In this document: positions 1 to 11,664 of the stretch, one piece after another
Layout of the letters: each line of letters opens with the position of its first letter
How positions within the stretch are numbered: the stretch's first letter is position 1
NCBI GenBank assembly: GCA_033060915.1
Contig: CM065377.1
Span: 37,908,183 to 37,972,182, forward strand
Source of the DNA: Euryodendron excelsum
Lineage: Eukaryota; Streptophyta; Magnoliopsida; Ericales; Pentaphylacaceae
Direction of reading: 5' to 3'
Length of the DNA stretch: 64,000 nt
Notes under the pieces: model-generated
The model's input: only the letters and a program-made list of their open reading frames with translations
Databases searched by the model: none
Told to the model about the DNA's origin: nothing
Translations under genes and position numbers: made by a program

Positions 1-368
1 CCTCTCTCGAGACAGTTTATTCCTCGAGACGGTTCCAATCCAGGCACATCTTTTCAAAGACGGTAAGTCCCCTTTCCAATCCCTCTCTCGAGATAGTTTA
101 TTCCTCGAGACGGTTCCAATCCAGGCACGTCTTTCCGAAGACGGTAAGTCCCCTTTCCAATCCCTCTCTCATGACAGTTTATTCCTCGAGACGGTTCCAA
201 TTCAGGCATGTCTTTTCGAAGACGGTAAGTCCCCTTTCCAATCCCTCTCTCGAGACAGTTTATTCCTCGAGACAATTCCAATTCAGGCACGTCTTTTCGA
301 AGACGGTAAGTCCCCTTTCCAATCCTTCTCTCGAGACAGTTTATTCCTCAAGAAGGTTCCAATCAAGG
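1..368. repeat. 81-bp tandem array in U3 of the 5' LTR
   Basis: At least four units with starts near 1, 82, 163 and 244, so the period is 81 bp. Each unit carries CTCGAG-type palindromic words, a GAAGACGGTAAGTCCCC block and a CTTTCCAATCCCTCTCTC block. The same unit recurs in the 3' LTR (13202-13410) and the solo LTR (15510-16027) with different copy numbers. Because 81 is a multiple of three and the unit lacks a stop on the minus strand, the array reads there as a 27-residue peptide repeat. Confidence 0.9.
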
Positions 369-923
369 TCCCTTTGGTAACTTCCAGTGAATGCTATTTA
401 TAGTGTTCTCAACCTCCCTTTGTCTTTCTGGATCATTCCGAGTCAGTTCTGGCAAACCCGATGCGAAATGACCGTTTTGCCCCTGGTGGGTCGGTCACCT
501 TTTCCGACCATACCGGCTTTGGGTGTCAAACCGGAAACCTTTGGTAACATTCTAAATAATGTTTTCAAATCCCAAGTCTTCTTCCGGGACAATCCGAGTC
601 TGTCCCGGCAGCTTTCCAACCCGATTGACCATTTTGCCCCTAACGGCCCGGTCAACCCTTCCGACACATTCTATCCTCACTTTTCAAGTCAAATACCTCA
701 GGGACACTATTCTATGTGTTCCTGCTCTTTTCTGGCCTTCCGGGTCATTCCTAGCCTCTTCAAATCATTCCCGGGCTTTCCAGAGTCACTCCTAGTGAAG
801 TCAGGCTAAAAATTGCTTGGTAGTCACTAGTATAGGCGCCCAAATCTAGTCAAAGATATGTTGCTTGCCAACCTTAAACATTTGCTAAATGGCTGGCGCC
901 ACTACAAGCCAAAAAAAATGGCC

Positions 924-946
924 TGGCGCCACTCCTAGTGGTGCCA
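924..946. promoter_or_regulatory. U3 palindrome upstream of the LTR TATA box
   Basis: Arms TGGCGCCACT and AGTGGTGCCA around a 3-base centre match in 9 of 10 positions. Related palindromes lie at the same place in the other LTR copies (14282-14304; 16962-16984 and 17000-17022; 63048-63070 on the minus-oriented LTR). Its position 50-80 bp before the TATA box suggests a transcription-factor or structure-forming site; this is inference. Confidence 0.55.
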
Positions 947-999
947 GTGTAAAGTTTGGCCCGACGCCACTACAACAAGCGCCAGTGTTGTCCAACCTC

Positions 1000-1007
1000 T
1001 ATAAATA
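1000..1007 (+). promoter_or_regulatory. TATA box of the Tat LTR promoter
   Basis: TATAAATA follows the conserved context GTCCAACCTC and precedes a start-like region about 25-30 bp downstream. It is conserved at 14358-14365, 17076-17083 and, on the minus strand, 62947-62954, marking the U3/R border of the LTR. Confidence 0.7.
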
Positions 1008-4000
1008 CAGAGCCTCTTCCAACATGAAAAGGATCTGCAAACTCAATCTAAAAATCATATAATTCGATATACAGAGCTCGAACACTCCAAAAACCCTAGC
1101 CTCCCTAGGTTTTCTAAACCCTAGCCACCATACACTAAACCCCAGCCTCCTATACACCCCCATACACTCATACACTAGCCTTCAACCCGTCTTTGAAGAC
1201 TTGAAGAGCTGCAATCTAAAACTTGAAGACAACTCTTGAAGATTGAAGACGAAGATCAAGACGAAGACCGAAGATCAAAGACAAGCAAGGCATGCAAAAT
1301 AAACAAGACATACGGTAGGCTCCCTATTTAAATTTTCGCACTTCCCCCCTCTCTCTTCTCTCTCCTAACCCACTTGGGTTTTCTCTATTTTAATCCCCCA
1401 TCTCTTTCCCCCCCCTTTCTTTGCATGCTTGAAACAAGGGGATTCCCAGTCCATGTGTAGGATTGGGTTATTGGAGAGTCACCGTGTCGGGGGCTTTCTT
1501 CTAGTCTAACTAGAGACCACGTGGGTTCGGCTCCCTTGATTACGTGGTGAAGCCTTAACCTTGTATGTTCACGACCCCAAAATTGCATTGTGCATATCAT
1601 GATCTTGCATCTTCCAAAAACCATTTTTAAAGTTGTTTTTCAAATCGTTTTCAAAATTGTTTTCAAAATTGCATCAAAATCCCCTTTTCGAAAACTTGTT
1701 TTCAAAATCAGAATCCTAGGGTGAATCTAGCTTCTCCATGGCTAGGATTGCTTTAGGAAAGTGTTACATTTAAAGTGACTTTCATGGTCCATATTTTCAA
1801 CCCTTGTCCTTTTCAAAACCGCTCTCCTAAAGGGGTTCTAGCCCTTTTGTAGTTAGAATTGCTTTAGGAAAGTGAGATGTTTTTATACCTTCTAAAAATT
1901 CTCTTTCCAAATCCCTCCTCGTAAAAATCTCTTTTCCAACATGCTTCCAAAAAGTTCCTCTTTTCAAAATTGATTTCTAAAAACTCTTTCTAAAAATCTA
2001 TTTTTCAAAACTCCTTTTTCAACTCCTTTCCAAAATGCTCTCCCCAAAATCCACTTTCCAAAAACGCTCCCTAAAAATCTTTCTAAAAACTCTCTTCCCA
2101 AAATATTCCTTCTAGAAATTCCCCTCTAGGATTCCCTTCTAGAAACCCTCGTTTCCAAAAACACACTTTCCAAAAACTCCTTTTCTTTAAAATCTTTTTC
2201 CAAAAAACTCTATCTTCAAATTCACTTTTCAAAAACTCCTCCCTAGGATTCCCTTCTAGAAAACCTTCGTTTCCAAAAACACACTTTCCAAAAATCCTTT
2301 TTCTTTAGAGCCCAAGTCAAGCCCTAGAATTCACAATTAGGAAATCCTAATTTTCTTTCCAAAAACATGATTTTCAAACTTTGCCACAAACCTAGGTTTC
2401 TAAAATCTCTCGTTTTCTACATCAAAACTATACATCTTTCCAAAACTTATTTTCTATGTCAAAACTATAGTTTTCCAAACCTAGGGTTTCTAGAAACTTC
2501 CCTTTTCAAATCTTTGCCAAATCCAATTTTCTCTTTGGGAAACCAAATCCAATCTTCTCATTTACGAAACTAGATCCTGTCCTCCGTTTTTGGAAACAAA
2601 ATCAAACTTTCTCTTTTAGAAACAAAATCCAATCCCTTCCTAATCCAAATCTTTCCTAATTCAACTCCTTCCTAATCTTCCACTTTCCTAAATCTTAAGT
2701 TTCCAAAACTTGAATATAAATATCTTTCCTAAATTTTAAAACTCAATTTCCACATCCTTCCTAATTCCACCCTTTCCTAATTTCGTCCCTTTCCAAATCT
2801 TAACTCTCCTAACCTAAGTTTTCAAATCTTTCCTAAACTCAAACCTTTCCTAATCTCAAGATTTTCTAAAACTCTAAAAATTTCTAAATCCTAAACTTTC
2901 TAGATTTCAAATCTTTCCAAATCCAAAGCTTTCTAAACTCAAAACTTTCTTATTTTCAAAACTTGCTTGTTTTCTAAACTTTTCCACTTTCAAAACTTCC
3001 TAATTCCAAAACCTTTCCTAAAATGAAAATTTCCTAAAATAAAACTTTCCTTTTTCAAATATTTCTTAAAACAAAACTTTCTTAATTCAAAACTTTCCTA
3101 ATTTCAAATCTTTCGTAAAATGAAACTTTCCTAATTTGAAAACTTTCCTAATTTGAAACTTTCCTAAATCGGACCTTTCCTAATTCAAACATTTCCTAAA
3201 TCCAATCTTTCCTAATCTTAAGTCAAATCTTTCCTAAGTCTCTTTCCTAAGTCTAGGTTTCCTAAAACCGAGTTTTCCAAAGTCAAGTCTTTTCAAATCT
3301 TTCAATTAAAGTTCAATCTCTCAACCCTCCAATTCCAATTTTCAATTCAATCTCTTTCTTCCAAATCAATCTCTTTTCAATCGGACTTTTGTCCGAACTA
3401 CGACTGACTTGATTCCCCCAAAGGGATACGTAGGCAACCTTCATAGGTGTGGTCACAACACTTTTCAAACTTTTAACTCCACCCTCATGGGTGTGGTCAC
3501 AACATTTTTCAAATTTCAAATTCCACAACATTTTTCAAATCTCAAATTCCACAACATGTTTCAATTTCTGTTTCTACAATTTCTTTCCAATCTCCAATTT
3601 CATATCTATTCCAATTTTCAATTCCAAAAATCCATTTTCGAATCTCAATTTCCAAATTCTAAAACTTTCCAATTTCAATTCCATCTCTTCAAATTTATTT
3701 TCAAATCAAATCAATTTATTTCCAAATCTATTTTCCAACTTCTTTTTCTTGCACTTGCATCATGCATCATGATAGATTTTAAACATTGGTTTTCAAAGTG
3801 AATAAGATTGACCATTAGTTAGTTGAAGACTCTCATAGGTGAATCTAGGGTAGATTGACATGTAGGTACCGAAATGGCGGGGTAGGGTGATGGCTTAGTG
3901 CGTCTTCCCTACACATAACCAACCTCCGAACCTAGATCACTGTTTTCAAAGACCAAAATGGAGTTATTTTTCAAAAAGGGCTAAATGTTTTTCAAAAGTT

Positions 4001-4267
4001 GCCAAACAACCTATTTTCAAAATCGTTTTTCCAACAACCTTAAGTGTAGTCTTCGGATTATTCTTAATTTTCAGGTGACCTAACTCACCTTAATCAAGTT
4101 CGGTGGCGACTCCAAATATTTTCTAAAAAGCCCTTTATTCAAATCTATTTTCAATTCAAACTTAGTCGCACTCATTCTTCTAGGAGGGTGAGTTCTAATG
4201 AGAGAGTACAATGTTTTTCCTGCTTGTGTGAGTATTCCTCGAGTGTAAAAAATCTGGGCGCGACAAC

Positions 4268-4285
4268 TGGCGACTCCACTAGGGA
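4268..4285 (+). other. Primer binding site, tRNA-Arg type
   Basis: TGGCGACTCCACTAGGGA lies two bases after the LTR end. It is complementary to the 3' end of a plant tRNA-Arg(ACG), whose complement from my memory of that tRNA reads TGGCGACTCCGCTGGGGA, with two mismatches here. tRNA-Arg priming is known for Ogre/Tat-type elements. Confidence 0.75.
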
Positions 4286-5834
4286 CACTTAGAGGGTTAG
4301 GCCGTAGTCATGTTTCTTTACCCTTCACCCATGTAGAGTCTTCAATTAACTTGGTTCAATCCTATTCACTTTAAAATTTTCCAAACTAAATTTTCAAAAT
4401 TGTTTAAAAAAAAAAAACACATTTATATTATCTTGTATTATGTTTGTCATCCACAAACTAACACTTGCATTTTTGTTTTGTAGGTGCACTTTTTGCTTAA
4501 GTTTTATTTAACTGCTATGCATGAATGTGATAAACAGGATGAATGGGAGTTGTTGGGCTTTTTCCTCCACTTTTAAAAATCACACACACACTACATGTGC
4601 ACTTGCATTCTACATACTTGCATTATTACCCTGATATGTCCTTTCTAGTTAGAAAGGGGGAACGGTATATTGGTTGTGGGCAAGATGCTGTGTCAGTTTC
4701 TTGGCCTATGGCCTCTTGATGGTTCCCCCGCTCGGATCACCAACCGATCATGGCACCACCTCGGGGAGTGGGCCTAGGTTTGAAGATCCAGGGACCGAGC
4801 CTTTTTAGGACGCATTAGTCAACCCTCAACCTCATACTCATATAGACACCATGCATAGCCGAACCTCTGCCGAATTTAAGACACGAGCACCGTTTTTAAA
4901 ATCATGGAGGAAAGGACGACTGCTCTTACTTTCATTTATACCTGTTTATTCATGCTGTTATACTAACTGTATTCTTACTGTTATAATGACTGTCTAACTA
5001 CTCATGCATGCACGTTTATTTTGCTATTGCATTCCCTCTCCTTATACTCTTTGTATATCCATGTTCATGCATTCAATATTTCATGTCAAGACAAGAGTTC
5101 CAAGTAACTCAAGTCACTGCATTCTCGTGCATATGATCAACCCATTGAGAATGGCACCAAAGTCACTCTCCCTTGCATTAAACCTACCCAAACCCTAAGG
5201 GTTCTTGCGTAACCCTAAGGATTCATTGCATGCATCCCAATCTATTTTATAAGAGGGGCCCCAATCCCTCTATGCTCACAGAGATAGGATTGTCAAAAAG
5301 ACAAGGGGCAATCAATCAACAAGGTCTCTTAGCGACCTCCTCGACGTCAAATCCAACAAAGGCGGATCCAAAGACTCAAGAGTAGTTTAGGTATTCCCTT
5401 TTGTAAAAGTAGATAGGTGGAAGTCCAAAGGAAAATGTTCCCCCTCCCCCTACTAAAATGTATTTCAATTCTTTTTGTATCTTAAACCCAAAATTCAATG
5501 TACTTTTTTTTACTCTTATGAATGAATGCATGGATGGTTGAAGGTTCCTACCTGACGGTAAAGTATCTGCATACAGGAGCAAATCCCCTATCTCCAAGAA
5601 TCGGCCAATACATCATGACTAGTTTCCCTCCTAAAAAGGGGCACCCTAGGACATGCATTGCATAAAGCTTTCTAAAAACCAAAAACTGACTTGGGACTTG
5701 TGTTTTTGTCTTTTTCTTTCTTCTTCTTCTATTTCTAGATACAAGAAGTCACCTTGCACTGAGTCAATATTGCTCCTAAAAAAGGGCAACATCCACCTAT
5801 GGATCCCATTATTACCCGGTAAAGAGCATCACTG
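4286..5834 (+). other. Untranslated leader between PBS and gag
   Basis: About 1.5 kb without a convincing coding frame. It holds a poly-A run near 4406-4418, a GC-richer patch at 4650-4800 and several short frames that resemble no known protein. No extra 5' ORF, as in true Ogre elements, could be recognised. Confidence 0.5.
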
Positions 5835-7836
5835 ATGGCTGCTAAACCTGAAGAATCCTCTCAAGTCTCTCGAGAGGAAGTCAACGAAATGAGGACTAAG
5901 ATAGACGAGATGCTCAAACTCATTCAAACTCTGGCCATGAAGGATGCTACTGCGGTCCCGTCATCATCTATGACTTCATCCAAAGACCTTGAACCCGCTA
6001 ATCCAAGGATCATGCTTCAGTCCGACAATACTGGGAGGACTAAGGAAGACGCCAAAGGGGTCAACATTGAAGAAGAAGAGACCATATTGCTTTCACCTGC
6101 TATAAAAAAAGGCCTTTCTAGACCCTCTCAGTCTAAAAATCCAAGGATTGGAAGATTCGTTGCGAAGTCACCATGGCCACGATGCTTACGGGTTCACTTC
6201 CTATGATGAGCTCTATTTCTTCCCTGACCACCTGAGACCTGCTAAGTTTAAAATGCCTGAATTTCAGAAGTACGACTATACCGGTAACCCCGTTGCTCAT
6301 CTTCGTCTATATGCTGGAGCGCTTAGTGGACATGGCAACGACTCGAAGCTCCTTATGCAGTTATTCCAACATAGCCTCATAGGGTCGGCTCTGCAATGGT
6401 TCGCTCGTCTAGACTTAAGGAAGATCATAACCTGGATGGAGCTAGTCAATGCATTCAAAGCCCAATACCATCACAACATCGACCTCACTTCTGATTGATG
6501 GTCCTTGATGACGATGGGCAAGGGTGAGAAGGAGAGCTTTAAATCATACGCTCTAAGATGGAGAGAGGCCGTTGCACAAGTTAATTCCCCGCTGGAGGAG
6601 AAGGAGTATGTACAACTGTTTGTACATACTTTTCAAGGTATATTCTATGAGAAGCTCTGCACAAGCGTGGGGAAAAGCTTCTCCGAGCTCGTCCTGTAAG
6701 GAGAGATGATAGAAAATGGCCTCAAGACAGGAAGAATTACAGATCCCTATGCTAAGACTGGAGAAAATACCGCCAACTTAGCCAAGAAGGTGGCTACTAC
6801 AAGGGGCACGATCAGGAAGGAAAATGGAGTGTCCGCTATTCTGCCTAGCCAACCACCCCAATACCGACCCTTGCTACAATCACCCCTAGTCCTGCCCTTG
6901 CCCACCTTGACCGTGCCTGCTCCAACCCCAAACTATGGTCCCACTGGGGCACGACCCAACTTCAGCAGACCTGCTCGACGTATCAGTACCTTTGACACCT
7001 TAGCTTGCACCCAAACCGAGGCTTACTATAGCCTTCTGAAGAACAACATCTTGAAGCCCGTCCCTACTCGCCCGTAGCCAAGCCCTCTACCCCCAACTTT
7101 TAATACTGCCCTTACATGTGAGTACCATTCAGGTGGCCAGGGGCATGACATCAAAAGTTGCTTCGCTCTCAAGCACAAGATCTAACACCTGATCGATAAC
7201 AAGACCATTGATCTGCAGCCGGTAAAACCTGCTCCTACTCCCAATGTGACCACCAACCCTCTGCCTAATCACACCATCAATATGATATTAGTATAAATGG
7301 AAGGCAAGGGAGAGTTCAACGAGCCCGAAGTCGAAGATTATGAGGACGATTGGGAGACTGAGGAAGAAGATGACTGGGAGGAGGATCTCCCATTACACCC
7401 AATTTATCTTCATAATCCTGAGGAGGTGCCTAATGCTTCTGACTGGCCCATTGAGGAGTTGATGTTCCCAATAGATGAGATGACCAAGAACACGGCTGTT
7501 GATGGATGGGGCGCTGAATTTCTACACCCAAAATATGCCGCGGCGGAACGAAACTTACTAGGAAGCCCTTGGTCTGCAACTGAGTATGAAGACATGGGCT
7601 AGGAGATAAAGGAGTCAATAGAGCAGATGGAGTTGTTCGAGTTGGAAGGCGGTGAACTAGCCACCCTGTTTACAGAAGAATCCGCTACAAAGGAAAAGAA
7701 GGAGGCTGACTACCGCGCCAGTAACGTCAACATCTTCGGAGCTCTAGGAGAATCCGTTGCCTGTCTCGCCTTGGCCGAGGATCTGGGTCGCGAATGGAGC
7801 ATCGAAGATGTGGGAATTGTCCCAAGACCTTACTAG
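5835..7836 (+). pseudogene. gag: Decayed gag of the Tat-like element
   Basis: Would encode the capsid/nucleocapsid polyprotein that packages element RNA. The start ATG at 5835 opens a polar coiled-coil-like N-terminus (MAAKPEESSQ...). A one-base shift near 6100-6145, close to a seven-A run, moves the frame, and the rest to 7836 stays in one frame. The capsid core at 6190-6700 has the plant retrotransposon gag signature: ...FFPDHLRPAKFKMPEF..., a LLMQLFQHSL helix, and ESFKSYALRWREAV. A Cys/His cluster at 7110-7160 (CEYHSGGQGHDIKSC) resembles the zinc-knuckle-like segment of these gags. The C-terminus is very acidic (EDYEDDWETEEEDDWEED). In-frame stops occur at 6499, 6700, 7075, 7183, 7294 and 7600, mostly where relatives have Gln or Arg. 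No protease follows. Confidence 0.85.
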
Positions 7837-9838
7837 AAATGGATTCCTTGCACAAGCGTACAAGAGAGGGGTGTTTACACCCACTTTCTTCTTACCCCTT
7901 TTTATTTCCTGTCTTTAAATTGATGTTTACATTTTCTTATTGCTTAAGAACTTGATGCTTTTCGTAAAAGTAATAATAATAATCAAATGACAGTCTTTTA
8001 TTCCATTGTTGTTATCTTGTCTTCCCAGGGGAATAGTGACTACTTTCTACGCAAAGGGCATGGTGTGTCTTATGGAATGATCCAACTTGAAGGGATGATA
8101 GCATGAGTTAACCACTGGCCAAATGGCCAGCTCTCCCGAGAGAGAAGATAAGGATGAGTGAGGATACCACCTAAAGGCAGCATTTGCAGGACTCCGAAGC
8201 TAAGCGATGTGTGGTCAGTTTATCAAAATAAAGAGGAGCCATCTTTCACTTCCTCACATATAAATAAAAGGAATGAATCACTAATAAATAAACCAATGTG
8301 CTCATATTCCCTTTGCTTAACCCTAGTGCCTCGCAGAAAGCGAAAATTTTCTTTGTCAACCCTGATCCAAGACTGTCCTCCCCACACTAGGGCAGACAAT
8401 AGTAAAGAACTCTAGGAGTGGTGTCCACCTTTATCATGCTAGGTTAGTGTTGAAAACTCTATAGGTCAAACAATCTAATTCAAAGTGAGGAGAGGCCCTC
8501 ATTTCATTTTCCATACAGTCAAAAGCAACCCCTTGCCAAACCTGTTGAGCCATGTATCCTTTTCTTAACAAAACCCCAACCTAGGGATCACCGCCCACAC
8601 TGGGTATATTGAACTACCAAGGAAAAGATATAAGGGAAAAGGGTCGAAAAATTATTCGTAGAAAGAACAAGCAAAGGAAAGGAGTTGCCAAGGGGCAAGA
8701 GGCCAAGAAAAAAAAAAAACAAAAAAAAAAAGAAACAAAAAAAAAAAAAAAGAGGAAGAAAACCATGATTCTAAGGAAAGGCCTAAAAGAGCCATGATTA
8801 AGTCATATTCAAAAGCATGATAAGAAGATCAAATGGGAAGAAAGTCATATTTATCTCAAAAAGTATATGGAAAGGGTGAAAGAACAAGGTCATGTCCACC
8901 CTGAGAAGTATATGGTCAAAAACAAGAAGAAAATTTAAAGGTGATCCTAGGTTATAAGGAAACCCAGTAGAAGCAATAGGCTCGAGCCTTTGTCCTTTTC
9001 TTGCAAAACCTCGAAACCATGGCCTACATTACAACCCTAGTAAAGTCCCCTCTTATTGAAAGCAGATTGCTTGATCTAAATGAGCTACATACGCTGCCAA
9101 AGTTAAAGAAGGATGCTAATCCTGCTGAAAAGTAGTCAAGGATTGTATGGATCTAAGCCCCATTGAAAACAACATCAAATTTGAGCCTGCATATCCCATT
9201 GTTTCTGAAACCCCCATAACCTAGCCTACATTACGGTCCTAAACAAAGTCTCATTGGATTGAAAGGACTGGCCACTTATCGCTCTGCCAAAGGTCAGGTA
9301 AGCTGGTTGCTAAAACCCCGAGAGTCGAGAGTCTTAGCCCAATAACCCTGTACACTAACCCTAAGACAGAGAGTTGGAGGCGATCAAGAGGTTGAGAAGG
9401 TTGCAAAGTGCTATCATCCAATCAAGGTAGAGTCGAGCCAGAAGATAGGCTAAATCCCTGAAGAGGAGGGAGTTACCATCCCCAGGACTACAAGTCTAAC
9501 AGTGCCCTGTGTCATTCTATTAACATATTTCTAACCTGTGCATATGTTAAAAAAAAAAAAAAAAATCAGCATGAGCTTTACACACATAAGACATAACTTC
9601 CTGTAGAAATATAAGTCACCAACATCAATTCATGTAATAAATATCCAACATTATCATACATCACATGTATCTAATCATAAGCCTAGCTGTGAATATCATA
9701 AATGTATCTGTCTATCCATGCATTTAAGTACCATAAATATTCACTTTTGTACAACATATCAAAATAAAACTGTTTAACATAAATACAACTCAAGGACGAG
9801 GGGCAAAAGAAGATCAGGGTCTCTACAAGGGGCATCTA
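7837..9838. other. Non-coding internal stretch where pol would be expected
   Basis: Two kilobases between gag and the antisense ORF. I see no DTG/DSG protease, no YxDD reverse transcriptase box, no RNase H and no HHCC/DDE integrase in any frame. It contains an A/G-rich low-complexity run (8700-8765, the source of a lysine-rich chance frame), a poly-A run at 9549-9565 and otherwise unique-looking sequence. Either pol was deleted or the family never had it in this form. Confidence 0.6.
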
Positions 9839-11664
9839 TCATAGGTCGAAGTCAATATTATCTAGATCAAAATCCCCAAAACTAAGCATCGGAGGAGGTG
9901 GATAACTACTCGAAGCACCGCCATCCTACAGGGAAGATAGAACCGAAATCAGCTGCATACAAAAGGAACTAGGCAACAGCAGAGCAATAAGAAGCGGAGA
10001 GAAAATAACATACCCCCCCCACCGCCCATCTGAGATAGCCGAGCCGTCAGGGAAGCTACCTTGGCCTAGTACTGATTCTGCTCCATCTGGTATTGATCTC
10101 TTTGATCTCTCATGGCAGTAAACTCAGCCTGGGGCACATATCCTCCAGCACGGCGCCACAAGTCAACTACCTCCTGGCCAACAGCATACCCGCCGACCAC
10201 TACCTCAAACCGGGTGAAGGCACCAACTGAATGAGCCCCAAAATGTGCAGCGTAATCTGTATCTGGGGGAAGCAAGAACTCAGCACCTGGCTGACGCTCC
10301 TGGTAAGGGATAGGCACTCCCGCCACCAGGGCTCCAAACATATATTCTGGTGGAGCCCTTGCTGATCGAAACTCCTCATGAAACTGCCGCCAGTGTCGCT
10401 CTCCAAGATAAGACTCCCAAGTGTCGTCACTGAGAAAAGCAGCTATCGACAGGGACAACGGGACCAAGTACCGGACTGTCTCATAATGGACTGATCCAAT
10501 GAAAGACCACCAGGTCACATCCCTCACCTTAATCAGCTCCAGGTTAGCCCGGAGCGTCACAAAGTCAGTAATCTCTGATCGCTGGGCTACCCGGTCACGA
10601 GTCCACCTCAAGGCACGAGGATAGAGGTCATCCTCAAAAGCTACAGGACGATGCACCGGAAGGTACTCGTAACTCCAGAAGCTAGTCATGCTGCCCCAAC
10701 GAGAAGAAGTCCGAACCCGCATCGATCGAAGAAAGAAGCTAAAGGAAAAGGACCCCTAGTCCAGCTTAGACAAAGCTCCAAGATCGGCTACTATGCTCAC
10801 CGAATGACACGGCACGGGTGACTTGTTGTTGCAGAAGCAGCTAAAGATGATATACAACACAAGTCGCTGTCTCATGATGTCCCGCCTGGTAGGCGATGGC
10901 TTAATAGCGAAGGTACGGTCATCCTGACTGATCCAAGAGACTGGAAAAGCAGAACCCTCAGGAGGAGGCAAGTCTAATAGCAAACAGGCCTCGTCCCTAC
11001 TGACTAGATGCAGGATGATCCGCCGGTCGACAAAGGAGAGCCCTATAATAATCGCCCAATCCAAAGGAGTAGGACCTAACTTGAAGCCGACAAAATGAAA
11101 GGTCCCGGTCTCCCCGAACCACCTATCAACAAGTGCCAGTACCAAATGCCGGTTCAGGTGGTTAGCCTGTAATCCCATAAAGGCGCCAAATCCAATCTCT
11201 ACCAAGAAGACACGATATGATGGGGCAGCCCGCTGCATGATCACAAAAACCTGATGAACAGCCCCTCGGAAAGCTGTATGTACCTACGGAGGAGGCAAAT
11301 ACTATCTAGAGTACACACTGGGGAGGTAAGCCAAATCCTTGAGAGGTGGAACGTCTGGTATCTGCAGATCTCCCAAGTCGGCATCCGTCTGCCTATGCCT
11401 GGAAGAAGCTCTCCCATAACCGGTCACTTGATCCCCAGGGCCTGGTACCTCCTCCTCGGCACCAATCTCCTCTACGAAGGCTTGCTCAACCAGAGGGAAA
11501 GGGTCGACAGATAGCCTACTCCCCTACCCACTCTGACTGGAAGAGGATCGTCCGATAGATCGTCGACTACCTCTAGATCAACTAGAACTGCCAGTAGAAT
11601 CTGTCCGGGCCGCCTTCCTAGAACGGCGTCTCCTCTTAGAACCGTCATCACTCGCGTCTGCCAT
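9839..11664 (-). pseudogene. Antisense ORF (aORF), PMD-like, two exons, six stops
   Basis: Runs opposite to gag. From an ATG at 11664-11662 one frame continues to 10014. It gives a basic N-terminus (MADASDDGSKRRRRSRKAAR), an acidic linker, and a domain with GFKLGPTPLDWAIIIGLSF and DRRI that matches the plant mobile domain pattern. A second block follows with SYLGERHWRQFHEEF. A GTATGTT...CTGTAG intron (10013-9926, 88 bp) leads to a short acidic exon (9925-9839) ending SFGDFDLDNIDFDL and TGA at 9841-9839. The frame needs one base change in the C-run at 10013-10020 to join. In-frame stops: TGA at 11580 and five TAG codons, two of them near 11300 and the last two at 10758 and 10068; several fit CAG/CGA to TAG/TGA change. 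Antisense ORFs here are known in Tat elements. Function is unknown; cellular PMD proteins (MAIN/MAIL1) act in transposon silencing. Confidence 0.75.

Larger units (their letters stand above)
1..4265 (+). repeat. 5' LTR of the Tat-like element (left end outside window)
   Basis: Aligns with 13400-22812 (minus its insertion) and with the solo LTR 15303-20419. Parts in order: an 81-bp tandem array (1-368), one copy of a 157-bp unit, a palindrome-rich U3 segment (880-985), TATA box (1000-1007), an untranslated R/U5 rich in GAAGAC motifs (1190-1300), then about 2.5 kb of pyrimidine- and A-rich sequence built from short CTTTCCTAA/TTTCAAAA-like words. It ends at the CA at 4264-4265, two bases before the primer binding site. 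The pyrimidine-rich half yields many meaningless short open frames. Confidence 0.85.

Noticed and set aside
387..809. 140-codon frame in the LTR U3
   Set aside because: It overlaps opposite-strand and shifted frames, varies in length between LTR copies and follows the 157-bp tandem unit; no protein similarity recognised.
3409..3801. Open frames of 107-130 codons in the 5' LTR (and copies at 21926-22318)
   Set aside because: They lie in pyrimidine/A-rich low-complexity LTR sequence; the Phe/Ser/Asn-rich composition follows from TTTCAAATT-type words and overlapping frames are open together.
8609..8797. Lysine-rich 62-codon frame
   Set aside because: Produced by a poly-A/AAG run; no domain and no conservation clue.
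10200..10430. 76-codon minus-strand frame
   Set aside because: Shifted shadow of the antisense PMD-like ORF.
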